Program-made: the position numbers and the translations under genes | Notes under the pieces: generated by a model | Told to the model about the DNA's origin: nothing | What the model saw: only the letters and a program-made list of their open reading frames with translations | Databases searched by the model: none | Source of the DNA: Cohnella phaseoli | GTDB taxonomy: Bacteria; Bacillota; Bacilli; Paenibacillales; Paenibacillaceae | Direction: 5' to 3' | Length of the DNA stretch: 64,000 nucleotides | NCBI RefSeq assembly: GCF_003386235.1 | Contig: NZ_QRDZ01000014.1 | Span: 124,001 to 188,000, forward strand | In this document: positions 54,348-63,074 of the stretch, piece after piece | How positions within the stretch are numbered: position 1 is the stretch's first letter | Layout of the letters: each line of letters starts with the position of its first letter

Positions 54348-56039
54348 TTATTGACCTTGCTCGGTCGGTTGGGAACGCATGGAACGAAAATCCTGCGGCG
54401 TCATATCGTTCTGCTTCTTGAAGAAGCGGATAAATGCCAGCGCCGAATTGTAGCCGAGCGCCGCAGCCACCTCGTTTACCTTCATCGCCGTGTTCAGCAG
54501 CATTTCCTTCGCCTTCAGATTCCGGTAATCGTTCACGTATTTCGACAGCCCGACTCCCGTAATTTGCTTATAAAGTCTGGACAGATAGGAGGGATTCAGG
54601 CTTACGTAATCCGCCAGCGCCGTTAAGGAGATATCGGTGGCAATATTCTCTTCGATAAAGCTGTGTACCTTGTTCACGACTTCGGCCGGCAGCTCCGTGC
54701 AGCGTTGGGCGTTCCATTCGAAGAAGCAATCGGCCATCTGCCGATAGTACTGAACGAGCTCCGACCAGGAGATCGACTCGTCGTATCGGAACAGCTTGTC
54801 GAGATCAAGCAGCGTATTGACGTATTCGCCGACATCCCGATTCTGGTGAATGAAGAACAGGAAAACCGCCGAGAGGGAGTGGTACAGTTCGATTTTCCGC
54901 TCTTGCGGCGCCGTCTGATCGTTCCACACTTCCGTAAGCTCGATGAAGAGCTGATCGAATTGCTCGCGATGATTGTTCTCCAGACAGCTCATCAGCAGTT
55001 GAACCCGGGCGTGGTAGAAGCTGTCGCGCGGCACTCCGGCGGACTCGGCGGACGGGCTCCGCGGCACATCCTTATCGGTAAGAATAACTTCGTTAAACAA
55101 GCCGTGACCGAGACTCAAAGCGTATTTATTCGTGTGAAAATGATCCGACAGTGACGACCAGTCCGTCGTCTCGCTCGCCAGCAGGAAGGAGACCGACAGT
55201 CCGAGCAGCTTCCGGCAGTTGGCCTGCACCGATTCCAGAATGCCGCTCACATAACGGTGGGCTTTAAGCCATTCCGCGCTGCCCGGATCGCAAGAGAGCT
55301 CAACGGGCCCGCTTGAGGCTTTCGGCTGGATCAGCCAGACGACCTTGGACAGCTCGAAGACGACGGAGAAGCATCTGACCTGCGCCGACAGCATCTCATC
55401 CCCTATGTTCTGCATGGCGTAGCAGAGCAGCGCTTTGTCCGGGGCCGTAAACGTTTCTTTCCACGCATCCAGCCTTCCGATAAGAAGGTAGGCGGGCAAG
55501 GAAGCGTCAAGCGGGATGTCCAGCTCCCGAAACATTCGATCGAGCTGGCTTTCCGTGGCATGCTTGCCCAGAAACAATCCCCACATGTACTCCTTCTGAA
55601 GAGAAGGCAGCGCCTGCCTCATCTTGGACTGCGCCCGGACGATCATGTTTGCCTGATCCTGTTCCTCTTCGATTTTGACGACAGCCCGCTGTACCGCCTG
55701 CACGATTTTGTCGTCGCTCTCGACCTTCAGAATATAATCGAAGCCGCCGTACGTCAGCGCACTCTTGGCGTATTCGAAGTCATTGTAGCCGGTCAGGAAA
55801 ATGACCTTGCAGGCCGGCCACTGGGATTTGATCTCCCGAAGCAGCTCAATGCCTTCTATGCCCGGCATCTTGATATCGGACAGCACGATATCGATGCGCT
55901 GGCTGGAGAGCACCTCCAGCGCTTCTTCTCCCGAATAGGCGGTCACCGTCTCGAGCGCCAGATGCTCGTTCAGCTCGAACAGCTCCACTAGGCCGTCCAC
56001 AATAAGCGGAAGATCGTCAACGATCAGCAGTCTGTACAT
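54348..56039 (-). CDS. YesN-type response regulator with AraC HTH output
   Basis: The 563-residue regulator has a receiver domain (1-120, MYRLLIVDDLP, D55 in VLSDIKMPG), a long middle region, and a C-terminal AraC double HTH (about 455-555; SLTALADYVSLNPSYLSRLYKQITG and VNEVAAALGYNSALAFIRFFKK). I start it at 56039, with GAGGGGG upstream; the frame reaches further back but only over the end of the kinase gene, with which it overlaps by 23 bases. It should act with that kinase to control the transporter genes at the head of the operon. Confidence 0.93.
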   Translation of the reverse strand: MYRLLIVDDLPLIVDGLVELFELNEHLALETVTAYSGEEALEVLSSQRIDIVLSDIKMPGIEGIELLREIKSQWPACKVIFLTGYNDFEYAKSALTYGGFDYILKVESDDKIVQAVQRAVVKIEEEQDQANMIVRAQSKMRQALPSLQKEYMWGLFLGKHATESQLDRMFRELDIPLDASLPAYLLIGRLDAWKETFTAPDKALLCYAMQNIGDEMLSAQVRCFSVVFELSKVVWLIQPKASSGPVELSCDPGSAEWLKAHRYVSGILESVQANCRKLLGLSVSFLLASETTDWSSLSDHFHTNKYALSLGHGLFNEVILTDKDVPRSPSAESAGVPRDSFYHARVQLLMSCLENNHREQFDQLFIELTEVWNDQTAPQERKIELYHSLSAVFLFFIHQNRDVGEYVNTLLDLDKLFRYDESISWSELVQYYRQMADCFFEWNAQRCTELPAEVVNKVHSFIEENIATDISLTALADYVSLNPSYLSRLYKQITGVGLSKYVNDYRNLKAKEMLLNTAMKVNEVAAALGYNSALAFIRFFKKQNDMTPQDFRSMRSQPTEQGQ

Positions 56040-57786
56040 GCTCGTTCCCCCTCTGGCTCGCGCATAGTTGAATTCCGACCCGCAGCCCGCCAAGCTCCGA
56101 GCGCGCTACGGACAGGCCGTACTCTTCTCCGTATCTCAATTGAATCCGGCGGTGGACGTTCAGCAGGCCGGTCGTCTCCTCGATCCGGCTCGTGGAATGC
56201 CGCAGCTTCTTGCGCAGCAGCTCGATTTCTTCGTCCGTGATATTTTGTCCGTTGTCCTCTACATAGATCGTAAATTCGTCGCCTCTAAGCTCGGTATGCA
56301 CCCACAGCTCTCCCGGAAGAAGCATATTGCCGAGCGCATGCTTGTAAGCATTCTCGATAATCGGCTGCAAAATCAGTCTCGGCACCGAGATAGGGGGGAC
56401 GTCGCCGTCGAACCCAACCTCGATACGGTCCCCGTAGCAGATCGTCTGCATTTTGACGTAAGTCCGGGAATGCTCCATCTCCTGCGTCAACGGGATCTCG
56501 TCTTCGTCGTTGCGTGTAATGAATTGGAAGTATTGTCCGATATACAGGCAAAATTGATACGCCTTCTCCTTATGCTTGTCGGATTTGATCAGCCGGCATA
56601 GCACGAAGAAGCAGTTGTACAGAAAATGAGGATTAATCTGCGACTGCAGCCGCTTCAGCTCGGAGCGCTGGTTGCGGATTTGCTGCTCGTAGTTTTCCTC
56701 GATTAGCTTTTTCAGCGAGCTTATCGTGTCGTTAAAAGCTTGGTACAAATAACCGAATTCGTCGGCTCCGCGATTGATTTGAATGGGCTCCAGTCGATTC
56801 TGTTGCACGCGGCGGAAAGAGTGAACCAGTTTCATCAGCGGCCGATAAATCAGGCGCAGCAGGAAATAAGTAAAGAACAGCACAATGGCGGCTGCAAGCG
56901 CGCAAGCCCACCAGAACAATGTCCGGTACATCTGCAAAGAGCCAAGAATCATCTCCTCCGGAATACAGGTGACCGAATAGGCGTTCCATAGGGCGGAATA
57001 TTTGTAGACGGCGAGCAGCCGCTTGCCCTGATGAACGATCGTGTCATAGCCTTCTTTGGAAAGCGTTTCCTGCTGAGCCGACACGAAGGCTGCGACCTGA
57101 CCCAGCAGCTCGTCGTCCATGCCGGTGTCGATATGCCAACCGCGATTCAGGTTCAGCAGGACGCTGTGGCCTCCGCGGTTGCCGCCGATTTGCGCCAGCG
57201 TGTCCCTGATTTTGGTAGCGGACAGCTCGACTCCGACGACATACAGCGGGCTTCGCGACGTGTTGACGGGATACTGCATCGTGATAAAAAAGCGATTGTT
57301 CCAGTAGATAAACGCTTCGTCATAAGACTTGGCGCTAGTCTGCATCGAGGCGTACTCCTGTTCATCCAGATGGGTTTCGAAGTTATTGCTTAGCACGGTG
57401 CGGTTAATGAGCGGGATGTAGGCCTTGGCCTCCCGAATGTACGGGCTGGAGTTCTTCATCAGCTCAAGCCTGCTCTGGATGTCCAGAATTTTGCTTGAAC
57501 GCTCGTAAGAGCTCATCTCTTTCCCTGTCGTCGCAACCTCCATCAAATCCTGATCCATCACGTAGTTGGGCAGATAGCGGCTGATCCGATCGGCTTCCTG
57601 GTCCAGGGAATCCATATAGAAGCGGGTCGTATTCAGCACCGACTCGGAAATTTCGCTACGGATGTTGGCCGATCCCCGTTCGTTGATCATCCAGGTAATC
57701 GCCAGCATAGGCAAAAGGGCTGCCAGGAAGGCAGCCATAATTTTCTTGAATATGGACGATTCGTGCATGGAGAATAAGGTTTTCAT
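56017..57786 (-). CDS. YesM-type membrane sensor histidine kinase
   Basis: The 589-residue kinase has helix 1 (about 16-34), an extracytoplasmic sensor (about 36-290), helix 2 (about 295-320), a HAMP segment, a His_kinase domain with SQINPHFLYNCFF, and an HATPase domain with LILQPIIENAYKHAL and VEDNGQNI. I start it at ATG 57786 with GGGAGC upstream; a GTG 14 codons earlier lacks proper spacing. Its G-box reads EDNGQNI rather than DNGxGI, a mild variation in the nucleotide-binding lid. It lies eight codons or so after the second permease and is co-transcribed with the transporter. Confidence 0.92.
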   Translation of the reverse strand: MKTLFSMHESSIFKKIMAAFLAALLPMLAITWMINERGSANIRSEISESVLNTTRFYMDSLDQEADRISRYLPNYVMDQDLMEVATTGKEMSSYERSSKILDIQSRLELMKNSSPYIREAKAYIPLINRTVLSNNFETHLDEQEYASMQTSAKSYDEAFIYWNNRFFITMQYPVNTSRSPLYVVGVELSATKIRDTLAQIGGNRGGHSVLLNLNRGWHIDTGMDDELLGQVAAFVSAQQETLSKEGYDTIVHQGKRLLAVYKYSALWNAYSVTCIPEEMILGSLQMYRTLFWWACALAAAIVLFFTYFLLRLIYRPLMKLVHSFRRVQQNRLEPIQINRGADEFGYLYQAFNDTISSLKKLIEENYEQQIRNQRSELKRLQSQINPHFLYNCFFVLCRLIKSDKHKEKAYQFCLYIGQYFQFITRNDEDEIPLTQEMEHSRTYVKMQTICYGDRIEVGFDGDVPPISVPRLILQPIIENAYKHALGNMLLPGELWVHTELRGDEFTIYVEDNGQNITDEEIELLRKKLRHSTSRIEETTGLLNVHRRIQLRYGEEYGLSVARSELGGLRVGIQLCASQRGNEHVQTADR

Positions 57787-57835
57787 CGCTCGAGCTCCCG
57801 GGTTTGCTGTCGCCAAGTTGTGAGTCACTCCGATC

Positions 57836-58720
57836 TTATTCTTTTACGCTTCCCATGACAATGCCTTTAATGAAAAAGCGCTGAAGGAAAGGATAAACGA
57901 TCAGAATGGGGAACGCCGCCACGAAGATTTGCGCCGCTCGGCTTGTGCGGTCGGACAGCTTGACCATCAACTCGGCTTGTTCCGCCTTGATAAAGCGGAA
58001 ATCCATCTTGATGATGACCGTCTGAAGGAACGTCTGCAGCGGGTAATTCTCGGTATGGTTCATGTATAGCATGCCGTCAAACCAGCTGTTCCAATGTCCG
58101 ACGACCGTGAACAGTCCCGTTGTGGCCAGAGCCGGCAGGGAGAGGGGAACGTAAATTTTCCACAGCGTCTTAAAATGTCCGGCGCCGTCGATTCGCGACG
58201 ATTCCTCCAGCTCCTTGGGCAGGTTGCGGTAGAAGTTCAGCAGCAAGATGACGTTGAACACCGGGATCGCGGTTGGAAGCACGAGCGCCCACATCGTGTC
58301 GATCATTCCGAGATTTTTGACGGTCAAATAGGTCGGAATCAGTCCGCCGCTGAACAAAATGGTAAACACGAACACCCATGCGTAAAACGTTCTGAGCCGG
58401 AACTGGCGGGGGTCCTTGGACAGCGGATAAGCGGTGACGATCATAAGCGCCATGCTTAGGGCAGTTCCGAGCAGCACGCGTTGGATCGATACCCAGAAGG
58501 CGCGGAGGTATTCGGGCTTGCCGAACACGTTGTCGTAAGCGGCGGTCGTGAAGTCGACCGGCCACAGGGACACTTTGCCGGCCGCCGCCGCGGCTCCGGA
58601 GCTGAACGAAATGGCCAGAATATGCATAATAGGCATCAGGCAGAGGAAGGAGATCAGAAACAGGAACGTGAAGTTTCCCGCAATAAAAACTCTTCTGCCG
58701 AGCGAACGGTCAGTAATCAT
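57836..58720 (-). CDS. Carbohydrate ABC transporter permease, MalG/LplC-like
   Basis: The 294-residue permease has an N-terminal helix (about 12-34), the EAA loop LEESSRIDGAGHFKTLW followed by VPLSLP, and a GIVMGSVKE tail. GAAGGGAG lies upstream of the ATG. It belongs to the LplB/LplC branch of CUT1 importers, often used for complex polysaccharide fragments in Paenibacillus. It follows the first permease by 33 bases. Confidence 0.93.
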   Translation of the reverse strand: MITDRSLGRRVFIAGNFTFLFLISFLCLMPIMHILAISFSSGAAAAAGKVSLWPVDFTTAAYDNVFGKPEYLRAFWVSIQRVLLGTALSMALMIVTAYPLSKDPRQFRLRTFYAWVFVFTILFSGGLIPTYLTVKNLGMIDTMWALVLPTAIPVFNVILLLNFYRNLPKELEESSRIDGAGHFKTLWKIYVPLSLPALATTGLFTVVGHWNSWFDGMLYMNHTENYPLQTFLQTVIIKMDFRFIKAEQAELMVKLSDRTSRAAQIFVAAFPILIVYPFLQRFFIKGIVMGSVKE

Positions 58721-58753
58721 GGTAAGTCTCCCTTCTGAACGGCGGGCGGATCA

Positions 58754-59659
58754 TTAGAAAATACGGTAATTCGCCAGTCGGTAGGCTAGGACGTAGGACA
58801 GCGACACGAACAGAAACGAGACGATCGATTTCAGCAGGCCTACGGCTGTAGCAAACCCGAACTGCGCTTGCTGCACGCCCATACGATAGACGAAGGTGTC
58901 GATGATGTCCGCGCTTTCGTAGACGGGAGGGCTGTACAGGTTAAAAATCTGTTCAAAGCCGGCGTTAAGCACGTTGCCGATGTTGAGCGTCAGCATCAGC
59001 ACGATAATCGGCATCATGCCGGGGAGCGTGACGTAGAACGTCTGCTTGATCCGCCCGGCGCCGTCCATGGCGGCCGCTTCGTATAGAGAAGGGTTAATGC
59101 TGGTTAACGCGGCTAAGTAAACGATCGTGCCGAAACCGAACTCCTTCCATACATCCGATGCCACCATAACGTACGGGAACCAGTCGTTGCTTCCCAGGAA
59201 GAAAATCGGTTTGACTCCGAACCATCCGAGCACTTGATTGAAAATGCCGGAGGAGGGGGACAGGATATCGACGAGTATTCCGCTCAGCAAAACCCAAGAC
59301 ATAAAATGAGGCAAGTAGACGAGCGTCTGGAAAGTCCGTTTGATCCATTCCCGGCGCAGCTCGTTAAGAAGAATCGCTATCGTAATCGGCACGAACAGTC
59401 CGGCCGCTATTTTCATGACCGCAATAAACATCGTATTGAAGAAAATGCGCCCGATATCCGGGTAATCGATCAGCAGTTGGAAGTTTTTCATGCCGATGAA
59501 AGGGGAACCGAACAAGCCTTTGTTAGGCACGTATTTCTGAAAAGCCATGATGATGCCCGCCATCGGGACGTAGCTGAACAGCAGCACCAGGAAAAGGCCC
59601 GGAATCAGCATAAAATGCAGCGGCCATTCCCTCTTCCATATCCTCGTTAGTCCATTCAT
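58754..59659 (-). CDS. Carbohydrate ABC transporter permease, LplB-like
   Basis: The 301-residue permease is started at 59659 (MNGLTRIWKREWPLHFMLIPG) because GAGGTG lies just upstream. The frame runs 33 codons further back into the intercistronic structured element, and those residues are not permease-like. It shows the LplB-type QKYVPNKGLFGSPFIGMKNF stretch and the EAA loop LYEAAAMDGAGRIKQTF followed by LPGMMP. It is the second gene of the minus-strand sugar operon. Confidence 0.93.
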   Translation of the reverse strand: MNGLTRIWKREWPLHFMLIPGLFLVLLFSYVPMAGIIMAFQKYVPNKGLFGSPFIGMKNFQLLIDYPDIGRIFFNTMFIAVMKIAAGLFVPITIAILLNELRREWIKRTFQTLVYLPHFMSWVLLSGILVDILSPSSGIFNQVLGWFGVKPIFFLGSNDWFPYVMVASDVWKEFGFGTIVYLAALTSINPSLYEAAAMDGAGRIKQTFYVTLPGMMPIIVLMLTLNIGNVLNAGFEQIFNLYSPPVYESADIIDTFVYRMGVQQAQFGFATAVGLLKSIVSFLFVSLSYVLAYRLANYRIF

Positions 59660-59752
59660 GCCATTCACCTCGATGTTAAGCTGGAGCCGGGCCGTCAACG
59701 GGAAGTTCTGTTCCGAAAGCGGTTGAAAGATCTCGATATCTGAATAGTAAAC

Positions 59753-59860
59753 GCGCATGTATCTCCATCTGAGTCTATACGCTCCTGAAATCCGGAATGG
59801 TAAACCCGTTGCAAGGTTATTTCAGGACCGTATGAGGCCTTCTCCAGGAGACACATGCGC
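59753..59860 (-). ncRNA. Structured intercistronic element between binding-protein and permease genes, copy 2
   Basis: In the sense (minus) direction a 14-bp outer stem GCGCATGTGTCTCC/GGAGATACATGCGC encloses ATACG-GT-CCTGAAAT paired with ATTTCAGG-AG-CGTAT, with an apical AACC/GGTT hairpin. Compared with copy 1 (28361-28465) a C-G pair of the outer stem has become G-C, an A-U has become G-U, and the central mismatch is G-G instead of U-U, while CTCATACG, CCTGAAAT, GGGTTTACC and CGTATAG are unchanged. Both copies follow GGAAAAAG. It begins 66 bases after the binding-protein stop codon and ends 94 bases before the permease start. Confidence 0.75.
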
Positions 59861-59925
59861 ACTTTTTCCTAACGATAATCTAGATTGGCTTTACTTTCGG
59901 GACGCTCTTCCGCGCGCATCCGGGG

Positions 59926-61608
59926 TTATTTATTAGCGGCGTACCATTCATTAACTTCTTTCGTAATCTCGTCTCCGCCAAGCTTTTTCCACTCTTCCAC
60001 GAACTTGTCGAATTCGTCGACGGACACTTGGTTCATCATAATCTTGAAGTACACTTCGTCGCGCTTCTTGGTCAGAATTTCCTGTCTGTCGACCATTGTA
60101 GGCGTCGGAGCGCCGTAGAATTTGTTCTGCATGTATTGCTTATTGTTCTGAATTTCCGGATTGAGGGACAGGGCGCCCTTCGGACCGGAAATCAAGTATT
60201 CCCACCACATGCTCGTATCGCCGTCGACAAATTTCATTGCGCGCTCGTAACGAGTTTTTTGGTCTTGCGTTTGCAGGATGCTCTCGTCCTTGGTTTCGAT
60301 GGCTTTAGGCAGAATCTCTCCGTTGTTGTCGAGCTGCTTGCCGACGCGAAGCGGATTGAGCAGCCAGTAGTTGCTGCCTTTCTCGACCAAGTCCTTGCCT
60401 AACGTATACACTTTTTGCTCCGGAGTCGGATGGTTGTCGATAACGATCCATTGATTCATCAGCTTGATAACGCCTTCCGGATGCTTCGCTTTTTTGGAAA
60501 TGACGAAGTATTCGTCTACGCCGATGCCGATTTGCGGACGAGCCGGGCTGCCATCCACCGACGGAATCGGGAAGACGCCCCACTCTTGCACGACTTTGTT
60601 GTCTTTGACCGCGCCCTTAACGAGCTGCGCAGGAGTCCAGGATGCGCCGAACACCATGCCGATGCCGTCGTCGTAGAGCAGCTCGGCTGCTTTCTCCGTG
60701 TCCTTGACGGCAAATTCCGGATCGATCAAGCCTTTCTTGAACATATCCTGAAGCCCCGCGAGCGCTTGCTTCACTTCCGGTTGAATATCGCTGTTGACCA
60801 ATCCGCCGTTGCCGTCGTCGATCCAGATATTCTCATACGCATGATAGCCGTTGAGGAAGGCGCGCAATCCGGTTACGCCGGTTTCGATGTTGAACGGATT
60901 TTTGCTGACTGCAAGTCCGTAGGTCGTGCTTTTGCCGCCCGGGTTTTTCGCTTTGAACGCTTCGGAGATGGTCACCAAGTCGGCCATCGTTTTTGGCTCG
61001 GGAAGGTTTAGTTCCTTTAGCCAGTCCGTGCGGACGTAAAGGTATTGGTACTGGTACGGGTTATAAGAGCTTGGAATGCCCATCAGTTTGCCGTCGAACG
61101 TGGCCGTCTTCAGCTGCAGGCCGCCGTCCATCGTCAGAAACTTTTTCGTTTCTTCCGTCGCATATTGATCGTACACTTCCGTCAAATCCATAATCATGTC
61201 GGCTTCGGTCAGCTCTTTGAGCTGAGTCGCGTTCACCAGCAGGAAATCTGGCAGATCGTCGGAGGCAATCGTAATTTTTACTTTTTCTTTGAATTGGGTG
61301 ATGTCGGCGATCCATTTGTTCGTGATTTTGACGCCGATGTCTTTCTCGTAAGCGTCGTACACGGAGTTCTTTTCCCAGCTCTCGCCTTCGTCGAACTTCA
61401 GGTAAGGATCGCTTTGGGCTACCGTCGATACTTCGATTACTTCGCCGCCTTCAACGCCGCTTGAGTTTGTCGCGCTCGCTGAAGCCGATGGAGATGCGCT
61501 TGGAGACGCCTTCTCGGATTCCTTCGCCGTGTTGCCGTTGCCGCACGCGGTCATCGCCACGCTGACAATCAAGGTTGTGATCAAGAGGAACTTTCTTCCC
61601 AGCTTCAT
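59926..61608 (-). CDS. LplA-type sugar ABC transporter substrate-binding lipoprotein
   Basis: The 560-residue lipoprotein has a signal peptide ending VAMTAC (Cys22), a Ser/Ala-rich linker (about 30-52) and the large two-lobe fold of LplA-type binding proteins (WIADITQFKEKVKITIASDDLPDFLLVN, then GIPSSYNPYQYQYLYVRTDWL, ending VEEWKKLGGDEITKEVNEWYAANK). GGAGGGG lies before the ATG. It is the first gene of the minus-strand operon. Its length (over 540 residues) marks the class that handles larger oligosaccharides. Promoter lies in the 232-base divergent gap to the GNAT gene. Confidence 0.94.
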   Translation of the reverse strand: MKLGRKFLLITTLIVSVAMTACGNGNTAKESEKASPSASPSASASATNSSGVEGGEVIEVSTVAQSDPYLKFDEGESWEKNSVYDAYEKDIGVKITNKWIADITQFKEKVKITIASDDLPDFLLVNATQLKELTEADMIMDLTEVYDQYATEETKKFLTMDGGLQLKTATFDGKLMGIPSSYNPYQYQYLYVRTDWLKELNLPEPKTMADLVTISEAFKAKNPGGKSTTYGLAVSKNPFNIETGVTGLRAFLNGYHAYENIWIDDGNGGLVNSDIQPEVKQALAGLQDMFKKGLIDPEFAVKDTEKAAELLYDDGIGMVFGASWTPAQLVKGAVKDNKVVQEWGVFPIPSVDGSPARPQIGIGVDEYFVISKKAKHPEGVIKLMNQWIVIDNHPTPEQKVYTLGKDLVEKGSNYWLLNPLRVGKQLDNNGEILPKAIETKDESILQTQDQKTRYERAMKFVDGDTSMWWEYLISGPKGALSLNPEIQNNKQYMQNKFYGAPTPTMVDRQEILTKKRDEVYFKIMMNQVSVDEFDKFVEEWKKLGGDEITKEVNEWYAANK

Positions 61609-61840
61609 ACTACCCCTCCGCCATGTCTAGTTATGGTCAGCCCTGCTGCTCGGGGCAGCTTCGCTTCCTAAGTTCAAGTATAGGAGGGGGGAGAGGCTGA
61701 TACCATATACTAGTCTTTACCTTTCGTATACACCTTTTGACCAGTCGGAAAGAGTTAGCTTCTCCAAACGATTGAAGAATAAAGCGAAAAATGATAAATA
61801 AATAGGTAGAGAAAAATCGAGAGGGACGGGAGCGGCGATC

Positions 61841-62308
61841 GTGGAAATCAAAGAGGACGATTTGTCTGGAGCGGAGGTTCGGGAGCTTATCCGGCAGCAT
61901 CTATCGGCGATGGCCGAGGATTCTCCTCCGGAGAGCGTGCATGCTCTGGATATTAACGGGCTGAGAAGTCCGGACGTGACGTTCTGGAGCGTATGGGAAC
62001 AGGGAGATCTGCTGGGCTGCGGCGCATTGAAAGAGCTGGACGAGCGGCACGGAGAGATCAAATCGATGCGTACGGCGACGAAGCATTTGAGGAAAGGAGT
62101 TGCCAGGCGGATGCTGCAGTGCATAGTAGACGAGGCTGTAAGTCGGGGCTATCGACGGCTAAGCTTGGAGACGGGATCGCCGGAGTCGTTCGCCCCGGCC
62201 AGAGCGCTGTACGAGAGCTTCGGCTTCCGCTACTGCGAGCCCTTCGCGGATTATTCGGAGGATCCGTACAGTGCTTATATGACCAAAGAGCTGGAAATAA
62301 AGAGATGA
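61841..62308 (+). CDS. GNAT family N-acetyltransferase
   Basis: The 155-residue enzyme has the GNAT core: GDLLGCGALKEL, then EIKSMRT, then HLRKGVARRMLQCIVDEAV (acetyl-CoA pyrophosphate loop R-x-x-G-x-A), and the closing LYESFGFRYCEPFADY. This resembles YitI/PhnO-like acetyltransferases of Bacillota. Translation starts at GTG 61841 behind CGGGAG. Substrate is unknown. It is divergent from the binding-protein gene and has no evident partners. Confidence 0.88.
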   Translation: MEIKEDDLSGAEVRELIRQHLSAMAEDSPPESVHALDINGLRSPDVTFWSVWEQGDLLGCGALKELDERHGEIKSMRTATKHLRKGVARRMLQCIVDEAVSRGYRRLSLETGSPESFAPARALYESFGFRYCEPFADYSEDPYSAYMTKELEIKR

Positions 62309-62427
62309 GGTCGCATGGCGTCTAAGGCCAGAACGAATGCGGATCGGAGCTGCTTGTCGGACTGCACCCCCGATGCCGGAACGACACTTGCGGCGGCGAT
62401 TCTGAAGCATACTCGGCCTCCACGCCG

Positions 62428-62832
62428 TTAGTCCGTAATATTTCGCGTGTAGTATTCAATAATGTCCTTGCGCCTGACGATCCCCAGAAACACGCGATCG
62501 TCGTCGACGACCGGAACGAAGTTCTGATCGGCGGCCAGAGTCAGCATGTCTTCCATATGGGCGTTAATAGCGACGCATTCGTTGTAATTTCTTTTCTTGA
62601 TACCGGAGACGGGGATTTCGCCCATATTGTCAAAATTCAAACCGGAAGTGCATTTCAGCTTCCAGAGCAGATCGCCTTCGGATAAAGTACCGATATATTT
62701 TCCATCCGTATCGATGACGGGCACGGCGGAATACTGAGAGGCCTCCAGCAGCTCCAGCGCCTCTGTCATGGATTGCGTGGTCGTCAAGTAAGCGACTTTG
62801 TCCTTTGGCAGCAAGAATGATCTGATTTCCAT
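62428..62832 (-). CDS. CBS-domain protein
   Basis: The 134-residue protein consists of two CBS motifs (about 14-60 with YSAVPVIDTDGKYIGTLSEGDLL, and about 85-130 with NFVPVVDDDRVFLGIVRRKDII), which usually bind adenosine nucleotides. I start it at 62832 because AAGGAGG lies just upstream; the 17 codons further upstream are not protein-like. It resembles YkuL/CbpB-type stand-alone CBS proteins, some of which bind c-di-AMP, but binding cannot be read here. It is convergent with the GNAT gene. Confidence 0.88.
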   Translation of the reverse strand: MEIRSFLLPKDKVAYLTTTQSMTEALELLEASQYSAVPVIDTDGKYIGTLSEGDLLWKLKCTSGLNFDNMGEIPVSGIKKRNYNECVAINAHMEDMLTLAADQNFVPVVDDDRVFLGIVRRKDIIEYYTRNITD

Positions 62833-62972
62833 CTTGTTATTCCTCCTTGTCGGGTCGGTTGGATTTGCATTATTGAACTGCACACTTCTTAATTAAAACA
62901 TATTTAGGCCCGCAGGTCTCCCCTGCGTGAAAATCTGGCAGCCTAATCGGCCCGATAAGGCGATACAAAGCA

Positions 62973-63006
62973 TTGACAGTCACAAATGACAATGATAATC
63001 TTTATC
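62973..63006 (+). promoter_or_regulatory. Promoter with overlapping Fur box
   Basis: TTGACA (62973-62978), a 17-base spacer and TAATCT (62996-63001) form a promoter. The 19 bases at 62988-63006, GACAATGATAATCTTTATC, match the Fur box consensus at 17 of 19 positions by eye and overlap the -10 box, so iron-bound Fur would block transcription of the permease gene that follows. Confidence 0.8.
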
Positions 63007-63074
63007 AATAGAAGAACCAGGTTGTTACATAGGCTCGTGCAATCATGCAAATCTATTAGACTGGAGACCTCATC

